Both the position numbers and the translations under genes were made by a program. A stretch of DNA of 60,971 nucleotides from an uncultured Acidobacteriia bacterium (GTDB lineage: Bacteria > Acidobacteriota > Terriglobia > Bryobacterales > Bryobacteraceae). The notes below the pieces were generated by a model. The model was not told the DNA's origin. It did not search any database and saw only the letters and a list, made by a program, of their open reading frames with translations. The stretch covers positions 1 to 60,971 of the forward strand of contig CAIYDY010000359.1 in NCBI GenBank assembly GCA_903925015.1, read 5' to 3'. Positions 49,446-57,587 of the stretch are shown piece by piece; position 1 is the stretch's first letter, and each line of letters begins with the position of its first letter.

Positions 49446-51590
49446 GTGGGCGCGGCGACGACGATTGCGGAGCGAGCAGGAGGAAAGTTGCCCGGCACCG
49501 AACTCAAATATGCGGCAATTCTGGCATCCGTGCCGTGGCCGCTTATTGCCACGGACCAAGCTGGCAAAGTCGTGGTCTGGAACCGCGCCGCCGAGCGCCT
49601 ACTGGGTTTTGACGAGAAATTTGCAACCGGCAAGGTCCTCTCGGACCTGGTCCGGGATCCGGGCTGCCTGGACCGGGATGCCAATGCCGGAGACGGCAAG
49701 TATGTCGAGAAGGTTCGCACATGGGTTGGGGCCGACGGCACTCCAGTCCGTCTGGATGTCGGATTTGGACCGACTACGGAACCCGCTCCCGGTAACGACA
49801 CGCAGCCTGGGTACTTGGTGAATGCGAGGGTTCTTTCCGACAACTCCCAGCACGGCGAACCGTCACAAGCGGCCGATACCCTCTCGGACGAGACATTCGG
49901 AAAAAGCCTGTTGGAGGCACAAAGCATCGCTGGTATCGGAAGCTGGGCCTTCGACGCACGTTCGGGGAAAGTCTACTGGTCCGACGCTACATTTCGGCTC
50001 TATGGCCTCGATCCGGAACAAGGCGAGCCGGACTTTGAAACACTGATCCGTCGCAAGCACCCGGACGATCGGGAAACGTTCCGGAATTTGGTGTTCGACG
50101 CGATCCGGCTGGGCCGCGAGTACAACGTGGACAACCGGATCGTGCGCCCGGACGGCTCCATTTGCTACGTCCACACCGTCGGAAAGCCTTTCCGCGATTC
50201 CAAAGGTGACGTGGTGGGGCTAGTGGGTACGGCGTTGGATATTACAGACCGGAAGCTTGCCGAAATCGCCCTCCACGACAGCGAGGTGCGGTTCCGGACC
50301 GCCTTCGAACACTCCGTCATCGGAATGGCGATGACCGCGATTGCGGATGGCAGGTTTCTCCAGGTGAACAGTGCCCTGTGCGGGATAACGGGTTACGACC
50401 AAGCGGAATTGCTGAACATGTCGTTTCGGACAATCACCCACCCGTCCGACCTTGCAGCCAATTTGAGTTTTGCCGCCGAGGTGCTCCGGGACGACGTAAA
50501 GAACCACCACTTCGAGAAAAGATTTATCCGGAAGACCGGCGATTCGGTTTGGGTGCGGGTCAGCGTGGGTGTCATGCGGAACCCAACAGGGGCTCCGGAG
50601 CATTTCATAACTCTGATTGAGGATATTTCGGCGCGGAAACTCGCGGAGGAACGGTGGCAGCTCGCATTGGAGGGGGTCAACGACGGTGTATTCGACTGGG
50701 ACCCAAGGAATAACGCCATCTTCTACTCGGCGCGCTGGAAGGAGATGTTGGGCCACTCCGACCAGGACCTGCCAAATGAAATCAATGAGTGGGAGTCCCG
50801 TGTGCACCCGGAGGATTTCCCGTCCGTCCAAGCCTCGCTCCGCCGCCATCTGGACGGCCACACGGACCACTATGTCTCGGAGTACCGGATCCGTTGCAAG
50901 GATGGGGCCTACAAGTGGGTGATGGCCAAGGCCAAAGCCGTCAGGGATGAAAACGGCAAACCCGTTCGCATGATCGGAGCGCACTCGGATATCTCGGCCC
51001 GCAAATTGGCCGAGGAACACCTGAAATTCCGGGCCGAGCACGACCAACTAACCGGCGTGTCCAACCGCGGCCATTTCCTGGAGAAGTTCCAATTGAAGGT
51101 TGCTGCCGCACGGAATGGCTCCGGGCACTGCTACCTCTGCTGTTGCGACATCGACCACTTCAAGTCGGTAAACGATCGTTACGGCCACCATACCGGGGAC
51201 GGGGTACTGATCTATTTCTCGTCGCTCTTGAAGGAGTGCGGCATCTCCGGAACCTGCGTCGGCCGTTTGGGCGGCGACGAATTTCAAGTGTTGATAACGG
51301 ATGCCACCGTCGACGAGGCCGTCCGGGCCATGGAAGCGGTTCGGCAGCGCTTGGCGAACAAGAAGTTTCCATCCAAGCGGGGGCCTTTCCACGTCACAGC
51401 AAGTTTTGGCTTGGCCGAACTACAACCGCACATGGACGCTGACGACCTTCAGGAATCGGCCGACCTCGCCCTCTACCGCGCCAAAGATCTTGGACGAAAC
51501 CGTCTTCATACTGCTCCAGGAAATGCCGCTCCTGGAAGCCTGGCCCAACCGCCGATGGAGTTTGACGCCGAGATTATAATCAGCGTATGA
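49446..51590 (+). CDS. Multi-PAS diguanylate cyclase
   Basis: A 714-residue soluble c-di-GMP synthase from GTG 49446. Four PAS-type sensor domains occupy about 20-130, 165-275, 280-400 and 405-525; PAC-like ends are repeated as LVGTALDITDRKLAE, FITLIEDISARKLAE and MIGAHSDISARKLAE. The GGDEF domain (about 535-695) has an intact active site RLGGDEFQVL (GGDEF at 609-613) and CDIDHFKSVNDRYGHHTGD. The upstream I-site RxxD is absent (GISG), so product inhibition is not expected. No membrane segment is seen. It starts a run of overlapping genes ending with two permeases. Confidence 0.93.
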   Translation: MGAATTIAERAGGKLPGTELKYAAILASVPWPLIATDQAGKVVVWNRAAERLLGFDEKFATGKVLSDLVRDPGCLDRDANAGDGKYVEKVRTWVGADGTPVRLDVGFGPTTEPAPGNDTQPGYLVNARVLSDNSQHGEPSQAADTLSDETFGKSLLEAQSIAGIGSWAFDARSGKVYWSDATFRLYGLDPEQGEPDFETLIRRKHPDDRETFRNLVFDAIRLGREYNVDNRIVRPDGSICYVHTVGKPFRDSKGDVVGLVGTALDITDRKLAEIALHDSEVRFRTAFEHSVIGMAMTAIADGRFLQVNSALCGITGYDQAELLNMSFRTITHPSDLAANLSFAAEVLRDDVKNHHFEKRFIRKTGDSVWVRVSVGVMRNPTGAPEHFITLIEDISARKLAEERWQLALEGVNDGVFDWDPRNNAIFYSARWKEMLGHSDQDLPNEINEWESRVHPEDFPSVQASLRRHLDGHTDHYVSEYRIRCKDGAYKWVMAKAKAVRDENGKPVRMIGAHSDISARKLAEEHLKFRAEHDQLTGVSNRGHFLEKFQLKVAAARNGSGHCYLCCCDIDHFKSVNDRYGHHTGDGVLIYFSSLLKECGISGTCVGRLGGDEFQVLITDATVDEAVRAMEAVRQRLANKKFPSKRGPFHVTASFGLAELQPHMDADDLQESADLALYRAKDLGRNRLHTAPGNAAPGSLAQPPMEFDAEIIISV

Positions 51591-51958
51591 AAGTCACAGC
51601 CGTGCTGATTGTGGACCAAGTGGAGGCATCGCTGGCCTTCTGGGTGGACCGGATGGGCTTCACCAAAACCATGGAGGTACCGGATGGCGACACACTCGGT
51701 TTTGCAGGCGTCGCCCTCGGTGCGGCCGAGATCATGTTCCAAACGGTCGAGAGCGTTCGCAAGGACGATCCTTCCCTGCTCCCACCACACGGCGCAGCCA
51801 CCAATCTGTTCATCGAGGTCGACGATTTCGAAGATACTTTGCGGCGGCTGGACGGATACCCCGTCGCGATGCACGAACGGACGACGTTTTATGGAATGCG
51901 GGAGATAGGCGTCCGGGAGCCCGGCGGGCACGCAGTGATCTTCGCGAAGGCCCTTTGA
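51587..51958 (+). CDS. VOC-family (glyoxalase/bleomycin-resistance fold) protein
   Basis: A 123-residue single-domain VOC protein. The paired beta-alpha-beta units start with VTAVLIVDQVEASLAFWVDR and ATNLFIEVDDFEDTLRRLDG; metal-binding candidates are Glu in VDRMGFTKTME and in IGVREPGGHAVIF. Substrate unknown. Its ATG overlaps the upstream TGA (ATGA) and its end overlaps thiE by 4 nt. Confidence 0.82.
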   Translation: MKVTAVLIVDQVEASLAFWVDRMGFTKTMEVPDGDTLGFAGVALGAAEIMFQTVESVRKDDPSLLPPHGAATNLFIEVDDFEDTLRRLDGYPVAMHERTTFYGMREIGVREPGGHAVIFAKAL

Positions 51959-52686
51959 GCGTGCCAAGCCTAAAACTGCCCCGCGTTTATCCCATCCTGG
52001 ACACCGGCACGCTGGCCCGGCTGGAATTCCCCGTCATCGAGGCCGCGGAGGCGCTGCTGGAAGGCGGTGCCGGGATTCTCCAGATGCGCCACAAGGATTT
52101 CTGGGGTCGCGAGGCATTCGCCTTGGCGGAACAGATTTCAAAACTCTGCCGCGAGGCCGGTGTTCCGTTCGTGGTCAACGACCGCGCCGATTATGCCGCC
52201 ATCCTCGGCGCTGGCCTCCATGTCGGACAGGACGACCTTTCCCCGGCTGATGCCCGGCGCGTTCTCGGTCCTGACGCGATGGTGGGCTTCTCCACCCACA
52301 ACCCCGCGCAAATGTCGGACGCAGCTTCGGAACCAGTGGACTACGTTGCCTTCGGACCTGTATTTCCAACAGTTTCCAAGGAGAACCCCGATCCCGTTGC
52401 CGGTTTGGCGGGTCTGCGGGAGGTCCGCACGCTCACCTCCCGCCCCTTGGTAGCCATTGGCGGAATCACCCTCGGGAATGCTTCCCAATGCTTCGATGCG
52501 GGAGCCGATTCGCTCGCCGTCATCGGCGACATACTCTCTGCTGTATCCTTTCCTTTATCGGCTCGTCCGTCATCGGACAAGCACTTAGCGGACGGCGCCA
52601 GGAAGCGCAGTCTGAGGGATCGAATGGCTGAATGGCAAAAACTCCAGCAACACCCACTCACGGGCAAGGCAGTAACGGGCAAGTAG
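51955..52686 (+). CDS. thiE: Thiamine phosphate synthase
   Basis: Joins the hydroxymethylpyrimidine and thiazole moieties into thiamine phosphate. The TIM-barrel motifs are present: ILQMRHKDFWGREAF, FVVNDRADYAAILGAGLHVG, QDDLSPADARRVLG, VDYVAFGPVFPTVSKENPDP and LVAIGGITLGNASQCFDAGA. The 243-residue length includes an atypical C-terminal tail of about 40 residues (from FPLSARPSS), the last part of which overlaps the APC permease gene by 55 nt. The start is TTG 51955 or GTG 51961. No TPP riboswitch is visible, as expected for an internal operon gene. Confidence 0.93.
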   Translation: MSVPSLKLPRVYPILDTGTLARLEFPVIEAAEALLEGGAGILQMRHKDFWGREAFALAEQISKLCREAGVPFVVNDRADYAAILGAGLHVGQDDLSPADARRVLGPDAMVGFSTHNPAQMSDAASEPVDYVAFGPVFPTVSKENPDPVAGLAGLREVRTLTSRPLVAIGGITLGNASQCFDAGADSLAVIGDILSAVSFPLSARPSSDKHLADGARKRSLRDRMAEWQKLQQHPLTGKAVTGK

Positions 52687-54086
52687 GACCGGACGGGGAC
52701 GCAAAATCGGGATTCGTCAAAGCCCTTGGCCTGACGGAAGCGACAACATTGGTCATGGGGTCGATGATCGGCTCCGGGATCTACATTGTCAGCGCCGACG
52801 TCGCGAGGCAGGTCAAATCGCCCGCCCTGCTGCTGGCGTGCTGGCTGCTGGGGTCGCTGCTGACCATCGTGGCCGCCCTCAGCTACGGCGAATTGGCCGC
52901 CGCCATGCCGCACGCGGGCGGACAATACGTCTACCTGCGCGAAGCCTTCGGACGCTTGTGGGCGTTCCTGTTCGGCTGGACGATGTTTGTGGTCATCCAG
53001 ACCGGCACCATCGCCGCAGTGGCCGTCGCCTTCGCCAAGTACACCGGGGTCTTCTTCCCCCAAATCTCCGCCAAGAATTACTTGATCGGGTCCGGGACAC
53101 TTGGACTGACTACCCAGCAGCTCCTCGCCATCGCCGTGATCATTCTGCTGACTGCGGTCAACACGCGCGGCGTCCGAACGGGTGCCATGGTCCAAAACGT
53201 GTTCACATTCGCCAAGGTGGCCTCCTTGCTGGGCTTGGCGATCCTCGGCTTCGCGCTGGGCCGGAACCCGGCCGCCATCGCGGCCAATTTCTCCTCCACC
53301 GGCTTCTGGGCCGGCGCTGACTGGAGCTGGGCCGCTGTCGCCGTTGTGGGAACCGCAATGGTCGGCCCCCTGTTCTCATCCGACTCCTGGAACAACGTGA
53401 CCTTCGCCGCCGCCGAAGTCCGAAACCCGCGCCGCAATCTACCCTTGGCGCTCGGCCTGGGCGTCGGCGTCGTTTCGCTGCTCTACTTGGCGTGCAACCT
53501 CGTCTACATGTCGGTCCTGACGCTTCCGCAGATCCAGACGGCTCCTGAAGACCGGGTCGCGACGGCCGTCGTCTCCGTAATGTTCGGACCCGCCGCCACC
53601 TCCATCATGGCCGCCGCCATCATGGTCTCCACTTTCGGATGCCTGAACGGCATCATCCTCTCCGGAGCCCGTGTCTACTTCACGATGGCCCATGACAACC
53701 TGTTCTTCAAGCGAGCCGGTGACCTGAATCCCGAAACACACGCGCCCGTCGCGGCTTTGACCATGCAATGCGCCTGGTCGGTGCTGCTGACTCTGAGCGG
53801 GCAATACAACGACCTTCTCGACTACGTCATCTTTGCGGTACTCTTGTTCTACATCCTGACGATTTGCGGACTCTTCCGGCTCCGCAAGACCCGTCCGGAC
53901 TTGGAGCGTCCCTACCGCGCCGTGGGATACCCGGTACTGCCCGCCATCTACGTCCTGATGGCCGGTCTCATAGAATTCTTTTTGTTGAAGAACAAACCCG
54001 AATTTACCGTCCGGGGCTTGATTCTTGTGCTGCTGGGGGTGCCGGTCTACTTCCTCTGGCAGCGGAAAGAGGGAAATCGATCTTGA
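52632..54086 (+). CDS. APC-family amino acid/polyamine permease 1
   Basis: A 484-residue inner-membrane transporter with about 12 membrane helices. The APC motif in TM1 is LVMGSMIGSGIYIV, and TM6-type sequence SSDSWNNVTFAAAEVRNPRR shows the conserved glutamate and ENP-like RNP region. A soluble N-terminal extension of ~30 residues precedes TM1. Substrate is probably an amino acid. It starts inside thiE and its stop overlaps the next permease start (TTGA). Confidence 0.9.
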   Translation: MAKTPATPTHGQGSNGQVGPDGDAKSGFVKALGLTEATTLVMGSMIGSGIYIVSADVARQVKSPALLLACWLLGSLLTIVAALSYGELAAAMPHAGGQYVYLREAFGRLWAFLFGWTMFVVIQTGTIAAVAVAFAKYTGVFFPQISAKNYLIGSGTLGLTTQQLLAIAVIILLTAVNTRGVRTGAMVQNVFTFAKVASLLGLAILGFALGRNPAAIAANFSSTGFWAGADWSWAAVAVVGTAMVGPLFSSDSWNNVTFAAAEVRNPRRNLPLALGLGVGVVSLLYLACNLVYMSVLTLPQIQTAPEDRVATAVVSVMFGPAATSIMAAAIMVSTFGCLNGIILSGARVYFTMAHDNLFFKRAGDLNPETHAPVAALTMQCAWSVLLTLSGQYNDLLDYVIFAVLLFYILTICGLFRLRKTRPDLERPYRAVGYPVLPAIYVLMAGLIEFFLLKNKPEFTVRGLILVLLGVPVYFLWQRKEGNRS

Positions 54087-55504
54087 GTGTTTTCGCAACG
54101 AAACCCATTGCCCGCATCATGCGGGAGAGCGAGGCTGGCGAGCACCAGCTGAAGCGCACGCTAGGCCCGGTCCAGTTGATCGCGCTCGGCATCGGTGCCA
54201 TCATCGGCGCCGGGCTGTTCGCCCTCACGCCGAAGGCCGCGCATGACAATGCCGGTCCCGCCGTGGTCTTTTCCTTCATCGTCGCGGCCTTTGGCTGCGC
54301 CTTTGCCGGAATGTGCTACAGCGAGTTCGCCACCATGATTCCCATTGCGGGCAGCGCGTATACATACGCCTACGCCACCATGGGGGAACTGCTGGCTTGG
54401 ATCATCGGCTGGGATTTGGTGCTGGAATACGCCACCGGTGCGGCCACAGTGTCTGTTAGCTGGTCGAAGTACCTTGTCCGACTTTTGCAGCACTTCAGCA
54501 TTACCCTGCCCCCGGATTTGACCAAATCCTACTTCGAGGGCGGCTTGGTGAATCTGCCCGCGATCTTCATCATTTGCGTTGTTTCGATTGTGCTGATCAT
54601 CGGCATTCAGGAATCGGCGCGGTTGAACGGCATCATCGTTGCCTTGAAGGTGGCGATCGTGGTGCTGGTGATCGGCCTCGGTTTCGGCTACATCAACAAG
54701 GCCAACTACGTGCCGTTCATCCCGCCAAACACCGGCGAGTTCGGACATTTCGGCTGGAGCGGCATCATGCGCGCGGCGGGCGTAATCTTCTTCGCCTATA
54801 TCGGCTTTGATGCCGTATCTACCGCAGCGCAGGAGGCGAAGAACCCCAAGCGCGACATGCCCATCGGCATCATCGGGTCCTTGGCCGTCTGCACGCTGCT
54901 CTACGTCGGCTTCTCGTACGTGCTGTCCGGCATCGTCAACTACAAGGACATGACCGACACCGCGATCTACGAGGCGCTGCACAACATCGGCTACGACTGG
55001 CTCGGGACAGGCGTTGTGGTTGGAATTCTGGCCGGCTACACGTCGGTGATCCTGGTCATGCTGCTGGGCCAGAGTCGTGTCTTCTACTCGATGTCCCGCG
55101 ACGGCCTGCTGCCAAAACTCTTCTCCGACGTACATCCCAAGTTCAAGACTCCGTGGCGATGCAATTTGGTGTTCATGGTCTTCGTGAGCCTGTTCTCGGG
55201 CTTCGTGCCGCTCTCCAGCCTGGGCGACATGACCAGCATCGGCACCCTGCTTGCCTTCGTGATCGTCTGCGCGGGCGTCATGGTGATGCGCCGCACCCAT
55301 CCCAACCTTCCGCGTCCGTACAAGACACCGCTGGTTCCGCTGGTTCCGATCCTCGGCATCATCGTCTGCTTTGCGATGATGGCCGCGCTGGATCTGTTGA
55401 CTTGGATTCGGCTCGTGGTGTGGCTGGTGATTGGCCTGGCGATTTACTTCCTGTATAGCCGTAGCCATAGCCATCTGGTGACGGACCCGGAAAGCCGCCA
55501 CTAG
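54083..55504 (+). CDS. APC-family amino acid permease 2 (cationic amino acid transporter type)
   Basis: 473 residues from TTG 54083. It resembles the CAT/YfnA type: RTLGPVQLIALGIGAIIGAG, YSEFATMIPIAGSAYTYAYA, GWDLVLEYATGAATVSVSWS, FFAYIGFDAVSTAAQEAKNP and GQSRVFYSMSRDGLLPK. Twelve membrane segments are readable. The earlier open frame from 53768 lies inside permease 1 and is not coding. A strong terminator follows. Confidence 0.93.
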   Translation: MSVFATKPIARIMRESEAGEHQLKRTLGPVQLIALGIGAIIGAGLFALTPKAAHDNAGPAVVFSFIVAAFGCAFAGMCYSEFATMIPIAGSAYTYAYATMGELLAWIIGWDLVLEYATGAATVSVSWSKYLVRLLQHFSITLPPDLTKSYFEGGLVNLPAIFIICVVSIVLIIGIQESARLNGIIVALKVAIVVLVIGLGFGYINKANYVPFIPPNTGEFGHFGWSGIMRAAGVIFFAYIGFDAVSTAAQEAKNPKRDMPIGIIGSLAVCTLLYVGFSYVLSGIVNYKDMTDTAIYEALHNIGYDWLGTGVVVGILAGYTSVILVMLLGQSRVFYSMSRDGLLPKLFSDVHPKFKTPWRCNLVFMVFVSLFSGFVPLSSLGDMTSIGTLLAFVIVCAGVMVMRRTHPNLPRPYKTPLVPLVPILGIIVCFAMMAALDLLTWIRLVVWLVIGLAIYFLYSRSHSHLVTDPESRH

Positions 55505-55531
55505 AGGCTAGGTTCCAATCGAGGCAAATAG

Positions 55532-55563
55532 AAACCGCGAGCCGAAGGGCTCGCGGTTTTTTG
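55532..55563 (+). terminator. Rho-independent terminator after the permease run
   Basis: A perfect 12-bp stem (AAACCGCGAGCC 55532-55543 with GGCTCGCGGTTT 55548-55559), loop GAAG, followed by TTT G. It lies 27 nt after the permease stop and closes the run that begins at 49446. Confidence 0.93.
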
Positions 55564-55625
55564 TTTGGTGCGGATTAGCGGTTCGCCGTCTGAAAACACC
55601 ACCCGCCTATGCTAGACTTCGGCTG

Positions 55626-55838
55626 ATGATGCTGGTGGAAGAAATCGAACAGGCAATTGAATCTTTGCCGCCACAGGACCTGGAACGAATCGCTCATTGG
55701 TTCCGGGAGCGCGACGACTCCACATGGAACCTGCAACTGGATCGGGATTCGGCTTCCGGCAAGCTCGATTTCCTTTTCAGCGAAGCGGAATCTGAATCCG
55801 CACAGGACCTCCTGCGGCCATGGCCCGCATCGAAGTGA
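55626..55838 (+). CDS. Small putative antitoxin
   Basis: A 70-residue acidic protein (LVEEIEQAIESLPPQDLERI, AHWFRERDDSTWNLQLDRD, SGKLDFLFSEAESE). It resembles small antitoxins that lie upstream of RelE-type toxins: a helical N-terminus followed by an extended acidic tail able to wrap the toxin. It overlaps the toxin gene by 19 nt. ATG 55626 and ATG 55629 are both possible. Confidence 0.72.
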   Translation: MMLVEEIEQAIESLPPQDLERIAHWFRERDDSTWNLQLDRDSASGKLDFLFSEAESESAQDLLRPWPASK

Positions 55839-56104
55839 AATCGCTCGCCACCAAGCGTTTTTGGCTGCTTCTCCATTCCCTTCCGGTTGCCATACAGGAT
55901 CTTGCAAAAAAGAACTATGCCTTGTGGTGTCGGAATCCGTCGCACCCTTCATTGCGCTTTCGCCGCCTCAGTGGAAGCAGCGACCGCTACACAGTCAGAA
56001 TTGGCGACCACTACCGGGCCTTGGCCCAACTTTCCGGTGACACCATAGTCTGGGTCTGGATCGGTACACACTCGGAATACGACCGACTGGTAGGGCCTGA
56101 TTAG
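55820..56104 (+). CDS. RelE/ParE-superfamily toxin
   Basis: A 94-residue basic protein with the RelE-like fold pattern: helices (RFWLLLHSLPVAIQDLAKKN, YALWCRNPSHPSLRFRRL) then strands (DRYTVRIGDHYRALAQL, DTIVWVWIGTHSEYDRL). The HYRAL and WIGTHSEYD motifs are typical of a widespread chromosomal RelE-like subgroup. It probably targets mRNA at the ribosome and is neutralised by the overlapping upstream gene. Confidence 0.82.
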   Translation: MARIEVKSLATKRFWLLLHSLPVAIQDLAKKNYALWCRNPSHPSLRFRRLSGSSDRYTVRIGDHYRALAQLSGDTIVWVWIGTHSEYDRLVGPD

Positions 56105-56128
56105 GAAACGCAGGTCTGCCCCGCACAG

Positions 56129-57583
56129 TTACCCCTTCGTCTCCTCCGGCAAATGCCCGAAATAGCCCCGGTAGATATCCACCGGGTCCTCGAACTTCAC
56201 CTGCTTGTCGTTCTCGGCGACAAAGCCATCCACCCTCGTCCGCAGATCCGCCAGCGTCTTCGCATGTTTCGGATCCGCCGCCAGGTTGTGCACCTCGTCG
56301 GGGTCCGCCGCCACGTCGTACAACTCCTCAATCGGCTTCTCCAGCGCCGCAAACAGCGACTGTTCCCGATTCAGCTTTCCCTTCCGGCCCAAATCCTTCA
56401 CCAGATTCCAGGTCGGATAATTCTTCTCCTTGTAATCATTCCGCTGCATATACGGAGTGCACGGGAAATAGTTGCGGATGTACTTGAACTCCTTGGTCCG
56501 AACAGCCCGCATCCGGTCAATCGAGTCGTCCATACGGTCTCGCGCGGTAAACACATGCGTGCGCGCCTTGTAATCCGGCCCAAAGACGTCCTGCCCCTGC
56601 ATCGCCCCCACAGGCGGGCGGATGCCCGCGAACCCCAGCAACGTGGGCGCGATATCAATGCCGCTCACCAGCGCGTCATTTACCTTGCCCGGCACCTTGC
56701 CCGCGTTGCTGCCACCCGGCATGCGCACAATCAACGGAATCCGCGTCCCGCCGTCATACAAAAACTGCTTGCCCCGGAACAACGGACCGTGGTCGCTCGA
56801 AAGCAGCACCACCGTATTATTCGCCAGCCCCTCGTCCTCCAGCCGCTTCAGGACCTGCCCGACATATTCGTCGCACAGGTGCATCGCGTCCAAATAGTTG
56901 GCGTATTCGTCCCGCACAATCGGATCGTCCGGATAGTACGCCGCCAACTTCAGCTTGGCCGGATCCACCAACTCCGACTTCGGCTTGTTGCGCGCAATCG
57001 TCCACCCCGGCCCCTTGTGGGTTTCGATGATCGTCAGATGCGCGAAGAACGGCTGGCCCGGCTTCCTGTCCTTCCAATCGATGCCGTCGAAAAAGTTCGC
57101 CTTGTCCCCGCCCCCGTGGTGGAAGTTCAAATCCACCTTGCCCGAGCCAGCAGCCCCGTTGGCCGCCTTGCGCTGCCCCTTGGGCGGCTGCAGGTTGCAG
57201 GTGTAATAACCCGCATCGCGGAACCAGTCGCTCACGTGCTTTCCGGGAGCTGCAATCTCCTGCTTGTGCCACTCCCAGGTCCGGTGGTTGTGGCAGCCAA
57301 TATTGTTCTGGTACCGCCCGCTCATCAGTGCCGACCGGCTGGCCGAACACACCGGAGCCGTGCAGAATGCGTTCGTGAAACTGATCCCCTGCGATGCCAG
57401 TCGATCCAAATTCGGCGTCTTCACCAACGGCTCGCCGTAGTGCGCATGCTGCGGACCCGTGTCCTCCATGATGATGTAGAGCACGTTCGGACGCGCTCCC
57501 GCCCCTGTAGTCTGGGCAGCGGCCATACCGGCTGCGGTGGAAAGTGCCGAGCTTTCCAGAAACGTTCTGCGTGTCAGATTCAT
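56129..57583 (-). CDS. Tat-exported Cys-type sulfatase 1
   Basis: 484 residues from ATG 57583, four bases after the stop of the upstream sulfatase. A twin-arginine signal is present (MNLTRRTFLESSALSTAAGM). The formylglycine-forming motif is CSASR (Cys79) in APVCSASRSALMSGRY. Metal and substrate segments include YIIMEDTGPQHAHYG and LLSSDHGPLFRGKQFLYDGG. It should cleave sulfate esters from glycans or steroids outside the cytoplasm and needs a maturation enzyme, which is not in this window (the FGE-like DGR proteins lack catalytic cysteines). Confidence 0.93.
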   Translation of the reverse strand: MNLTRRTFLESSALSTAAGMAAAQTTGAGARPNVLYIIMEDTGPQHAHYGEPLVKTPNLDRLASQGISFTNAFCTAPVCSASRSALMSGRYQNNIGCHNHRTWEWHKQEIAAPGKHVSDWFRDAGYYTCNLQPPKGQRKAANGAAGSGKVDLNFHHGGGDKANFFDGIDWKDRKPGQPFFAHLTIIETHKGPGWTIARNKPKSELVDPAKLKLAAYYPDDPIVRDEYANYLDAMHLCDEYVGQVLKRLEDEGLANNTVVLLSSDHGPLFRGKQFLYDGGTRIPLIVRMPGGSNAGKVPGKVNDALVSGIDIAPTLLGFAGIRPPVGAMQGQDVFGPDYKARTHVFTARDRMDDSIDRMRAVRTKEFKYIRNYFPCTPYMQRNDYKEKNYPTWNLVKDLGRKGKLNREQSLFAALEKPIEELYDVAADPDEVHNLAADPKHAKTLADLRTRVDGFVAENDKQVKFEDPVDIYRGYFGHLPEETKG

Positions 57584-57587
57584 GGAT

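Noticed and set aside
51800-51960. TPP riboswitch upstream of thiE
   Set aside because: The region is coding sequence of the VOC protein that overlaps thiE, and no THI-box-like conserved segments were seen.
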